Positions 7,473 to 14,859 of a DNA stretch of 33,936 nt are shown here, in pieces (position 1 is the first letter of the stretch; each line of letters opens with the position of its first letter). The translations under genes and the position numbers were made by a program. The stretch is from Paucidesulfovibrio sp050251775. Its GTDB lineage: Bacteria > Desulfobacterota > Desulfovibrionia > Desulfovibrionales > Desulfovibrionaceae. Under the pieces are notes generated by a model. The model made no database searches and had not been told where the DNA came from. It saw only the letters and a program-made list of their open reading frames with translations. Where the stretch lies: positions 1 to 33,936 of the forward strand of contig JBFWMD010000036.1 of NCBI GenBank assembly GCA_050251775.1, read 5' to 3'.

Positions 7473-7499
7473 GGCCCGGCATACAGCCGGGCCTTTTTT
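7473..7499 (+). terminator. Intrinsic terminator after aor
   Basis: GGCCCGGC / GCCGGGCC, eight paired bases with loop ATACA, followed by six T. It lies between aor and moaD, so moaD either has its own promoter or depends on read-through. Confidence 0.9.
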
Positions 7500-7582
7500 C
7501 TCCCCGCGCCAATGGTCTGGAGCGTTGCAACGGAACCAGCGACTCATTGACCGGACGCGCCGACTGTGGATAGGCTGGGAGC

Positions 7583-7810
7583 ATGAACATCGAACTGAAA
7601 TGTTTCGCCACTCTTGGCAGCTATCTTCCGGAGAACGCCGACGCCTTTCCCCTGCCGGACGGAGCCACGCTGCGCGAGCTGCTGGCCGCGCTGAAGATGC
7701 CCGAGGCGGAGGTCAAGATCCTTTTCGTCAACGGGCAAAAACGCGAGCCGGAGCACGTTCTCGCGGACGGTGACCGGGTCGGCCTGTTTCCGGCAGTGGG
7801 CGGCGGCTGA
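7583..7810 (+). CDS. moaD: MoaD-type sulfur-carrier protein
   Basis: Small subunit of molybdopterin synthase: its C-terminal glycine is adenylated, thiocarboxylated and then donates sulfur to the pterin precursor. The 75-residue beta-grasp protein starts MNIELKCFATLGSYLPENAD, has LRELLAALKMPEAEVK, LFVNGQKRE and DGDRVGLFPAV, and ends in GGG, giving the required Gly-Gly terminus. Its stop overlaps the start of the activating-enzyme gene by one base (TGATG). The ribosome site is weak (GGGAG close to the ATG). No MoaE is seen in this window, so either a distant moaE serves it or the protein is dedicated to the tungsten cofactor. Confidence 0.93.
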   Translation: MNIELKCFATLGSYLPENADAFPLPDGATLRELLAALKMPEAEVKILFVNGQKREPEHVLADGDRVGLFPAVGGG

Positions 7811-8637
7811 TGCTTGGGCAACGGATTCTTGATCTGGCGCGGGACACCGCCTCCCCGCGCGGCGGACGGATGCGCCTGCTGCGCTTCGCGGACGCCCGGC
7901 GCCTTGCCCGCTCCGAAGGCCTGGATCTGCTCGGAGTGGAGCAGGCCGCGCTTCAGGCCGGAGTCGTGCCGGAGCACTACTCCCGGAACATGGACTCGAT
8001 CACCGAGGCGGAACAGCTCAGGCTGCTGCGCTCGGACGTGGCCCTGGTGGGCCTGGGAGGGTTGGGCGGCGGGCTGCTGGAATCCCTGGCCCGCACCGGC
8101 GTGGGCCGCATCCGCGCGGCGGACGGCGATGTCTTCGAGGCCTCGAATCTGAACCGCCAGCTCCTGGCCACCACCGCCACCCTGGGCCACAGCAAGGCCG
8201 AGGCGGCCCACGACCGCTGCCGGGCCGTCAACCCCGCCGTGCGTTTCGTGGCCCGCGCCGACTTTCTCGACAGCGTGGGCCTGGAGGAAATGCTCCAGGG
8301 GGCCGACCTGGTCCTGGACGCCCTGGGCGACCTCGCATCCCGGCGCAGCCTGGCCGTGGCCTGCCGCAACGCGCGCGTGCCCCTGGTGGCCGGAGCCCTG
8401 GCGGGCTGGAGCGGGTACGTGGCCCTGGTACGCCCCGGCCAGCCGCATCCCGTGGAATTCATGGGCGGGGACGATTCCGCCGAAAGGAAACTCGGCTGCC
8501 CGGCCCCGGCCGTGGCGCTCATCTCGGGTCTCATGGCCGCCGAGGCCGTGAACGTGCTCCTGGGCCGCTCCCGGCTGGACGGCAAAATGCTCGTGGCCGA
8601 CCTGCGCGGCATGAATTTCGAAACGGTCAGCCTCTGA
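7810..8637 (+). CDS. MoeB/ThiF-family adenylyltransferase without zinc cysteines
   Basis: Activates the C-terminus of the MoaD-type partner by adenylation. The 275-residue protein has a roughly 55-residue N-terminal extension, then YSRNMDSITEAEQLRLL, the nucleotide-binding loop VALVGLGGLGGGLLESL (about 78-94), AADGDVFEASNLNRQLL with the family Arg, and GHSKAEAAHDRCRAVNP. DLVLDALGD stands where MoeB has DCTDN. The region near residue 235 reads LGCPAPAVALISGLMAAEA. The two CxxC zinc pairs of E. coli MoeB are absent. It overlaps moaD by one base, which makes it the likely partner. Family firm; activity without the zinc site and the usual sulfur-relay features is an open question. Confidence 0.85.
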   Translation: MLGQRILDLARDTASPRGGRMRLLRFADARRLARSEGLDLLGVEQAALQAGVVPEHYSRNMDSITEAEQLRLLRSDVALVGLGGLGGGLLESLARTGVGRIRAADGDVFEASNLNRQLLATTATLGHSKAEAAHDRCRAVNPAVRFVARADFLDSVGLEEMLQGADLVLDALGDLASRRSLAVACRNARVPLVAGALAGWSGYVALVRPGQPHPVEFMGGDDSAERKLGCPAPAVALISGLMAAEAVNVLLGRSRLDGKMLVADLRGMNFETVSL

Positions 8638-8640
8638 TCG

Positions 8641-8658
8641 GGCCGGACACTCCGGACC
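8641..8658. terminator. Possible hairpin between convergent genes
   Basis: CCGGA / TCCGG around loop CAC, with further pairing through a bulged A, fills most of the 24-base gap between the convergent stops of the activating enzyme and moaC. No T run follows on either strand, so termination is uncertain. Confidence 0.3.
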
Positions 8659-8661
8659 GGG

Positions 8662-9174
8662 TCAGCCCGAATACTCCGGGGCTTCGTACAGACCGCTCTT
8701 GCCGCCGCTCTTGCGCAACAGGCGGCACTCTGCAATGACGATGTCCTTCTGCACGGCCTTGCACATGTCGTAGATGGTCAGGGCCGCGATCTGAGCCGCC
8801 ATGAGCGCCTCCATCTCCAGCCCGGTGCGGCCCGAGGTGTGCGCCTCGGCCAGAATGACCACGCGGTTGCCGTCCTGGTCGATCTCGAAGTTCACGTCCA
8901 CAAAACTGAGCAGCAGCGGATGGCAAAGCGGGATCAGTTCATGGGTGCGCTTGGCCGCCAGGATGCCCGCCACCTTGGCCACGGCGAGCACGTCGCCCTT
9001 GGGCAGGGCCTGACGCACGAGCAGGTCCATGGTCGCGGGCGCGAGGCGCACCTCGGTGCGGGCCAGGGCCCGGCGGTCGGTCTCGTCCTTGCCGCCCACG
9101 TCCACCATGCGCAGATTGCCGTTCTCGTCCACATGGCTGAGCAGTTCCCCGGCCGATTCCTTTTTCCCGCTCAT
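8662..9174 (-). CDS. moaC: Cyclic pyranopterin monophosphate synthase MoaC
   Basis: Converts the MoaA product into cyclic pyranopterin monophosphate, an early step of molybdenum or tungsten cofactor synthesis. The 170-residue length is normal. Motifs seen: MVDVGGKDETDRRA near residue 23, KVAGILAAKRTHELIPLCHPL (given here as AGILAAKRTHELIPLCHPL, about 69-87), SGRTGLEMEALMAA (about 113), LTIYDMCKA, and KSGGKSG near the C-terminus. The start ATG 9174 follows AAGGAG with seven bases spacing. It runs opposite to its pathway neighbours; the divergent gap to moeA (9175-9295) probably carries both promoters. Identification is firm. Confidence 0.95.
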   Translation of the reverse strand: MSGKKESAGELLSHVDENGNLRMVDVGGKDETDRRALARTEVRLAPATMDLLVRQALPKGDVLAVAKVAGILAAKRTHELIPLCHPLLLSFVDVNFEIDQDGNRVVILAEAHTSGRTGLEMEALMAAQIAALTIYDMCKAVQKDIVIAECRLLRKSGGKSGLYEAPEYSG

Positions 9175-9295
9175 GGGTCAACTCCTTGGAGAAATGATAA
9201 ATCCTTTCAATCAAAGACGAGTTCATTTATACGGTAAGTATGCGGCTGCGCAAGCCCTGTGAATCCACCCCGAGCCGGGGAATCTGGGAGTGTCC

Positions 9296-10525
9296 ATGTT
9301 TTTCGACGTTGTTTCCCGCGCGGAGTTCCTGGAGCGCTGCGCTTCCTTTCCCATCACGGGTCCGGAAACCATTGCCCTGGAAAACGCCCACGGCCGCGTG
9401 CTTGCCGAGGACGTGTACGCCGGGGAATACCTGCCCCAGGCCGCCCGTTCCTGCATGGACGGCTATGCGGTGCGCTCCCGGGACGTGTTCGGCTCGGGCG
9501 AATCCAACCCCACCTACCTCGAACTCCAGGCCGAGATCGAAATCGACGCCTTTCCCGATTTCCGGCTCGAACCGGGCCACTGCGCGCGCATCCCCACGGG
9601 CGGCTGCCTGCCGGCGGACGCGGACGCCGTGATCATGATCGAACACACCCACGATATGGGCGGGACCATTGAAATCCGCAAAAGCGCCGCGCCGGGCGAC
9701 AACGTCATGCGCAAAGGCGAGGACGCGGAACCGGGTAAGATCGTTTTTCCGGCCGGAACCCGGCTGCGAATCCAGGACGCGGGCCTGCTCGCGGCCCTGG
9801 GCTGCGGCGAGGTCCGGGTGCGGCGGCGGCCCCGGCTGGCCGTGCTCTCCACGGGCAACGAGGTGGTTCCCGTGGACGCCCGGCCCCGGCCCGGCCAGGT
9901 CCGCGACGTGAATTCCTTCACTGTGCGCGCCCTGGCCCGCGCCGCCGGAAGCAAGGCCGTATTTCTCGGCATTGTCCCGGACAAGGCCGTTGCCCTGCGC
10001 ACCGCTCTGGAACAGGCTCTGGCCGACAACGACGCCGTGTTCCTCTCGGGCGGCAGTTCCATTGGAACCCGGGATCTCACCATGGAGGCCCTGGAAACTT
10101 TGCCCGAGACCCGGGTGCTGGCCCATGGTGTGGCCATGAGTCCGGGCAAGCCCACCATCCTGGCCCGCCAGGGTTCGCGGGCCGTTCTCGGCCTGCCCGG
10201 CCAGACCGCCTCGGCCCACGTGGTCATGCTCATGCTCGGCCTGCCCCTGCTGCGCAGGCTGGAAGGGGACGCCGCCGCCTTTGACGAGGCCACCCGCCCA
10301 AGGCTGCGGGCCGAACTGGCGCGGAACATTGCCTCCCGCCAGGGTCGCGAGGACTTCATCCGGGTCCGCCTGGAGCACCGCCCCGGAGACCTGCCCCTGG
10401 CCCATCCTGTGCCGGGCCGCTCCGGGCTGATGCGCACCCTGGTGCAAAGCGACGGACTGGCCGCGATCCCCGCGTCCAGCGAGGGACTCTACGCAGGCGG
10501 GGCCGTGGATGTTCTGCTCTACTGA
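9296..10525 (+). CDS. moeA: Molybdopterin molybdenumtransferase MoeA
   Basis: Inserts molybdate, or tungstate in some paralogues, into adenylated molybdopterin. About 409 residues with the full MoeA set: CMDGYAVRSRD (about 52-62), IPTGGCLPADADAVIMIEH (about 98-116), LAVLSTGNEVV, GQVRDVNSF, the MPT-binding VFLSGGSSIGTRDLT, AMSPGKPT and LGLPGQTASAHVV. The ATG at 9296 has GGGAG five bases upstream; an in-frame GTG at 9290 overlaps that site and is less likely. The next gene is a second MoeA fused to a binding-protein-like domain, 26 bases downstream. Which metal each paralogue handles cannot be read from sequence. Confidence 0.93.
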   Translation: MFFDVVSRAEFLERCASFPITGPETIALENAHGRVLAEDVYAGEYLPQAARSCMDGYAVRSRDVFGSGESNPTYLELQAEIEIDAFPDFRLEPGHCARIPTGGCLPADADAVIMIEHTHDMGGTIEIRKSAAPGDNVMRKGEDAEPGKIVFPAGTRLRIQDAGLLAALGCGEVRVRRRPRLAVLSTGNEVVPVDARPRPGQVRDVNSFTVRALARAAGSKAVFLGIVPDKAVALRTALEQALADNDAVFLSGGSSIGTRDLTMEALETLPETRVLAHGVAMSPGKPTILARQGSRAVLGLPGQTASAHVVMLMLGLPLLRRLEGDAAAFDEATRPRLRAELARNIASRQGREDFIRVRLEHRPGDLPLAHPVPGRSGLMRTLVQSDGLAAIPASSEGLYAGGAVDVLLY

Positions 10526-10551
10526 CGAACCGCGCAACACACGAGAAGGAC

Positions 10552-12501
10552 ATGAAAAAACGTAATGTCTACCTGGACCTGATCTCTCCGAGGGAAGCAG
10601 TGGAGCGGGCGCGGGCGGTGCTGGACCGCAACGCGCTGATCCGCACCGAAACCGTCCCCACCCACGAGGCCGTGGGCCGGACCCTGGCCTCGCCCGTGTA
10701 TTCGCGCTGTTCCTCGCCCACGTTCCACTCCGCGGCCATGGACGGCGTGGCCGTGCGCGCCGCCGACACCTTTACCGCCAGGGAGGACGCTCCGCTGGAA
10801 CTGCGCCTCGGCGAGGGCTATCTGCCCGTGAACACGGGCAACCCGCTCCCCGAGGGCCGCGACGCCGTGATCATCATCGAGAACGTGATCCAGACGGAAG
10901 CCTCCACCATCCGCATCGAGGCTCCCGTGTTTCCCTGGAGCAACGTGCGCCGCATCGGCGAGGACATCGTGGCCACGGAGCTCCTGCTGCCCCAGGGCCG
11001 GACGATCACGCCCTACGACCTGGGCGCGCTGCTCTCCGCTGGCATCTGGGAGGTGGAGGTCTACGAGCGGGTGCGCCTGACCTTCCTGCCCACAGGGGAC
11101 GAGGTGCTGGACTTTCTGGACAGGCCCGACCCCAAGCCCGGCCAGGTCATCGAGAGCAATTCCCAGGTCTTCATGGCCCTGGCGCGCTCCTGGGGCGCGC
11201 TGGCGGACCGCGTGCCGCCTGTTCCCGACCTGGAGGACGCCCTGACCGAGGCCGTGGACGAGGCTCTGCGATCCGATGCGCACATCGTGGTCGTGGGCGC
11301 GGGGTCCTCCGCCGGAAGCAAGGACTACACCAAGACGATTTTCGAACGACTGGGCACGCTGCTCTGCCACGGCATCAACGTCATGCCCGGCAAGCCGACC
11401 CTGCTGGCCGAGGCGCGGGGCAAGCTGCTGGTGGGCGCCCCAGGCTATCCGGTCAGCGCGGTGGTCTGCCTCGAAGACGTGCTCGCGCCCATCGTGGCCT
11501 GGCTCGGCAGGCGCACGCTCATCCCGCGCTACAAGCTGCCCGTGCAGCTCATCCGACGCACGCCTTCCCGCCTCGGACAGGAGGAGGTCGTACGGCTGGC
11601 CGTTGGACTCGTGGACAACCACTACCTTGCCGCGCCCCTGGCGCGCGGCGCGGGCATGATCACCTCTCTGACCAAAGCCCAGGCCTTGACCCGCATTCCG
11701 CCCAGCAAAGACGGCGTGGAGGCGGGCGAATCCGTGCTGGCCGAACTGCTCGTGCCGGAAGAGGAACTGGCCCTGGTTCTGGTCCATGTGGGCAGTCACG
11801 ACAACACCCTGGACCTGCTGGCCAACGAATTGATGGGACTGCCCCGACCGCTGCGCCTAACCTCCAACCACGTGGGCAGCATGGGCGGCCTCACGGCCCT
11901 CAAGAACCGCACGACCCTTTTCGCAGGAATTCATCTCTTTGACCCGGAGAGCGGCGACTTCAACTTCCCCTTTCTCCAGCGCTACCTGCCGGACGTGCGG
12001 GTCAGGATCGTGAACCTCGCCATCCGCCATCAGGGACTGATCGTGGCCAAGGGCAACCCCAAGGGCATCCGGGGGGTGGAGGATCTGGCGGGCAACGGCG
12101 TACACTTCATCAACCGCCAGCGCGGCGCGGGCACGCGCATCCTCCTGGATCACCATCTCCGCCAGGCCGGAATCTCCCCGGACCGGATTCGGGGATACGA
12201 CCGGGAGGAATTCACGCACATGGCCGTGGCCGTGAACGTGCTCACCGGCGCGGCGGATTGCGGCCTGGGCATCCACGCGGCGGCCAGGGCCCTGGACCTG
12301 GACTTTGTGCCCCTGGCCCGGGAACGCTACGACCTGGCCTTTCCTGTGGAACACGAATCCGATCCGAGGCTCCAGGCCCTGCTGCGACTCATCCGCACCG
12401 AGGACTTTCAGGAAAAAATCAAGGCCCTGGGCGGGTACGAAACGGACCTGACCGGCCTGGAAATGCGGCCCGGCATGGGCCTCGGCGAGGGAGGAGACTG
12501 A
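10552..12501 (+). CDS. MoeA fused to a periplasmic-binding-protein-like domain
   Basis: 649 residues. The N-terminal 410 form a second MoeA: AAMDGVAVRAAD (about 62), VNTGNPLPEGRDAVIIIE (about 93-110), FLPTGDEVLDF, GQVIESNSQ, VVGAGSSAGSKDYT, VMPGKPTLL and VGAPGYPVSAVV. The C-terminal 220 residues, from about ALVLVHVGSHDNTLDLL, resemble the LysR/ModA-like substrate domain: LTSNHVGSMGGLTAL, LVKGNPKGIRGVEDL-like text (here IVAKGNPKGIRGVEDL), NRQRGAGTRILLDHHL, and GAADCGLGIHAAA. The C-terminal domain might bind an oxyanion or the pterin substrate. ATG 10552 follows AAGGA. The downstream membrane protein starts one base after the stop. Domain architecture is known in the MoeA family; its function is inference. 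Confidence 0.9.
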   Translation: MKKRNVYLDLISPREAVERARAVLDRNALIRTETVPTHEAVGRTLASPVYSRCSSPTFHSAAMDGVAVRAADTFTAREDAPLELRLGEGYLPVNTGNPLPEGRDAVIIIENVIQTEASTIRIEAPVFPWSNVRRIGEDIVATELLLPQGRTITPYDLGALLSAGIWEVEVYERVRLTFLPTGDEVLDFLDRPDPKPGQVIESNSQVFMALARSWGALADRVPPVPDLEDALTEAVDEALRSDAHIVVVGAGSSAGSKDYTKTIFERLGTLLCHGINVMPGKPTLLAEARGKLLVGAPGYPVSAVVCLEDVLAPIVAWLGRRTLIPRYKLPVQLIRRTPSRLGQEEVVRLAVGLVDNHYLAAPLARGAGMITSLTKAQALTRIPPSKDGVEAGESVLAELLVPEEELALVLVHVGSHDNTLDLLANELMGLPRPLRLTSNHVGSMGGLTALKNRTTLFAGIHLFDPESGDFNFPFLQRYLPDVRVRIVNLAIRHQGLIVAKGNPKGIRGVEDLAGNGVHFINRQRGAGTRILLDHHLRQAGISPDRIRGYDREEFTHMAVAVNVLTGAADCGLGIHAAARALDLDFVPLARERYDLAFPVEHESDPRLQALLRLIRTEDFQEKIKALGGYETDLTGLEMRPGMGLGEGGD

Positions 12502-12502
12502 C

Positions 12503-13675
12503 ATGGCGGGCCGCGAAACCTCCCCAGCGCTCCAGGGTGGCATGGAAATCCTGCGCCGGGCCTTCTGCCTGGGGCTGCTTCTGACCGGGGCCTGGTTCTT
12601 CCTAACCCCGGCGGAACAGCTGCTGCGCTTCAGCCTGCCGGACCTGCGCGCCCAATACGAACGCAACGCCGTGCTGCACGGAGAGGTGGTCCCCGGCTTC
12701 GGGGACTGGCTCGAACGCACCCTGGAAAACCGTACCCTGACCGTTTCCGGCCCGGACTGGGCAAAAATGGCCAGCGCCCTCGAAACGCTTGACCGGTCCG
12801 GCAACGTCCCGGCGGAGCTGCCGAAGCGTCTGGCCCGCCACCTGGACAAGGACGGAGACGCGTTCTGGTTCGCGGCGGACGATCCCCTGGTCCTCCCGCT
12901 GCGTCTTCCGGAGCGGGAATTCCGCTACCTGCTCGCCAAGGACACGCCCCAGGCTCGCCCCCTGGGCGCGAGCTACATGGAAACGCGCCACGCGCGGGGC
13001 GCTCCGGACCAACTCCGCCATCCGCGGCGCGCCCTGGCTCCCTGGCTGCTGCTCGCGGCCCTGGCGGCCTATCTGCTCCCGCCCCGGCCCGCGCGCCACG
13101 AAGGGGCGGCCCGCTACGGAACCGTCAGCGCGGTGCTGCTGCCCGACCTGCTCGGCATGGCCATGACCCTGTTCTTCTTTTCCCTGCCGCTCCTGATCGT
13201 CGGTTCCACCACCGACCCCGGAGAACTGCTTTCCCTGGATCGCGGCTGGGCCTACATGACCTGGGCCTTCTGGGGTCTGGCCCTGATCTGCACGAGCCTG
13301 CCCGCCACGGCCGCCCGGTACGCCTGCTTCGAGGCCCGCGCCCTGCCCGAGGGGCTGGAGCTGCGCACGCTCTGGAAGCGGCGGCTGATCACCTATGCGG
13401 ATGTGGAGGAAGCCCGCGCCTACGACGGCGCAAAGCGGGCACGGCTGCTCTCGCGGCTGCTGCTGATCTTCGGCGGGGGCATGCCCCAGGCCGTGGGGCT
13501 GGCCCTGCTGCTCACCCGCAACGTGGAGTGGGGCCTGGAGCTGCGACTCGGCGGAGGCGAAAGCACGCGGCTGATGTGCAACAGCCTGCGCAACGCCGGA
13601 AGCCTGCTCTCCGCTCTGGCCGAGGCGGGAATCGCGGTTCCGGAGACATTGCGGAAAGCCTGCGCCGAGGCTTGA
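12503..13675 (+). CDS. Multi-pass membrane protein of unknown function
   Basis: 390 residues with no family that I recognise. Predicted membrane segments: about 18-36, 174-192, 208-232, 248-268 and 320-338. Between the first and second lies a hydrophilic region of about 135 residues (TLENRTLTVSGPDW, then FWFAADDPLVLPLRL). The piece after the fourth segment reads EGLELRTLWKRRLITYADVE, and the C-terminus EWGLELRLGGGESTRL; together these resemble the two halves of a bacterial PH-like domain split by a membrane hairpin. It begins one base after the MoeA-PBP stop, so the two are co-translated. Role possibly linked to the pterin/metal operon; this is only position-based. It ends two bases before a convergent gene. 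Confidence 0.72.
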   Translation: MAGRETSPALQGGMEILRRAFCLGLLLTGAWFFLTPAEQLLRFSLPDLRAQYERNAVLHGEVVPGFGDWLERTLENRTLTVSGPDWAKMASALETLDRSGNVPAELPKRLARHLDKDGDAFWFAADDPLVLPLRLPEREFRYLLAKDTPQARPLGASYMETRHARGAPDQLRHPRRALAPWLLLAALAAYLLPPRPARHEGAARYGTVSAVLLPDLLGMAMTLFFFSLPLLIVGSTTDPGELLSLDRGWAYMTWAFWGLALICTSLPATAARYACFEARALPEGLELRTLWKRRLITYADVEEARAYDGAKRARLLSRLLLIFGGGMPQAVGLALLLTRNVEWGLELRLGGGESTRLMCNSLRNAGSLLSALAEAGIAVPETLRKACAEA

Positions 13676-13677
13676 GG

Positions 13678-14859
13678 TCAGTCCTTGCGGATGTCGTCCT
13701 CGTCCCGCTTGGGTTCGTTCACGGGAATGAGCACCTGGATGGGTTCGACCACGCCCAGCCGCTTGTGGACAGCCCGCAGCTTCTGGATGAGCACGGAGTT
13801 GAGTTCGCGCCCCTTGCGCAACAAATGCAGACCGTTACGCGTCATCACGGCCTGATCCACGAGCATGCCGTGCCGCAGATCCTTGACCGCCAGGGTCTCG
13901 GACTCGAAATGCGCCTCCTTGCCCAGACAGCCCTCCAGATAATAGAGCATCACGGGGTCGTAGCGTTCGATGTGCTCTTCCATGTGGTGGAAAGCCTTGG
14001 CAAAGCTGTTCTCGCGGGTAAAGGCGATGTCAAAATCAATGGCCACTCGGAGAATACGCGCGCCCAAGGGGATATCGTCCCCACTGATCCCGTCCGGCGG
14101 AATGCCGCTGCCGTCGTAGTTTTTTTCCTGGTAGGCGACCATCTCGGCCACATCCTCCAGCCGGGGGATGCGCGCCAGGAGATTGCGCCCGATGAGCGGA
14201 TGCATGTCGTAGAGCTGTTTCTCCTCGGCATTGAGCTCCTGGCCCTTGGCAATTTTTTGCAGCGTCTGCTCCGGCAGGACCACGCAGCCGATCTGGGAGA
14301 GCATGGCCGCCACCTCGAACTTCCACATCTCTCCAGCCGAGGCCTGCTGCGCAATGGCCCGCGCGAAACGGTTGACCCTGTTTGCCCGGCCAAAGGCCAC
14401 GGGATTGACCAGCGAAAGGGTCTCCGAGAGCACGGAAATACAGCCCTTGAGCGTTTTTTCGAGCAACTCCCGCTCCGCTGTGACCAAATCGAACTGACGC
14501 AGGCAGTCGTCCAGCACTGTAGCCAGGGTTTCGTCGTCACAGGGCTTGGTCAGAAAGCGGAAGACGTGTCCTCGGTTCACCGCCGCCACGGCGGAATGCA
14601 GGTCCGCATAGCCCGTGAGGACCACACGGATCGTGTCGGGATTCAATGCCCGAATCTCCTCCAGCAGGCTGATGCCATCCTTGCCGGGCATCTTCAGGTC
14701 CGAGACCACCACGGCATAGGGGCCGCCGCCCTCACGAATGCGCTCCAGAGCCTTTTCCGGACCCAGGGCCGTTTCCAGATCGTAGCGGCTGCCCAGGGAA
14801 CGGCTCACGGCCTTGAGCAGCAGCTCGTCGTCGTCCACAAAGAGTATCGTCTTATGCAT
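13678..14859 (-). CDS. Response regulator: REC plus degenerate HD-GYP
   Basis: About 393 residues. The receiver (1-120) begins MHKTILFVDDDELLLKAVS, with phospho-acceptor Asp in VVSDLKMPGKDG and FLTKPCD after it. A linker leads to an HD-GYP-like domain (about 155-330), in which the catalytic motifs are altered: LSQIG where HDIGK is expected, YQEKNYDGSGIP instead of HHERxDGxGYP. MHPLIG is kept. It therefore probably does not hydrolyse c-di-GMP and may bind it or act as a protein switch. The last 60 residues are unassigned. The ATG 14859 overlaps the stop of the REC-HDOD gene by eight bases. It is the last gene of the operon. Confidence 0.85.
   Translation of the reverse strand: MHKTILFVDDDELLLKAVSRSLGSRYDLETALGPEKALERIREGGGPYAVVVSDLKMPGKDGISLLEEIRALNPDTIRVVLTGYADLHSAVAAVNRGHVFRFLTKPCDDETLATVLDDCLRQFDLVTAERELLEKTLKGCISVLSETLSLVNPVAFGRANRVNRFARAIAQQASAGEMWKFEVAAMLSQIGCVVLPEQTLQKIAKGQELNAEEKQLYDMHPLIGRNLLARIPRLEDVAEMVAYQEKNYDGSGIPPDGISGDDIPLGARILRVAIDFDIAFTRENSFAKAFHHMEEHIERYDPVMLYYLEGCLGKEAHFESETLAVKDLRHGMLVDQAVMTRNGLHLLRKGRELNSVLIQKLRAVHKRLGVVEPIQVLIPVNEPKRDEDDIRKD

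Noticed and set aside
5628..7547. Open frame of about 639 codons opposite the AOR gene
   Set aside because: Shadow of a GC-rich gene; no family resemblance, rich in Gly/His/Val, no ribosome site.
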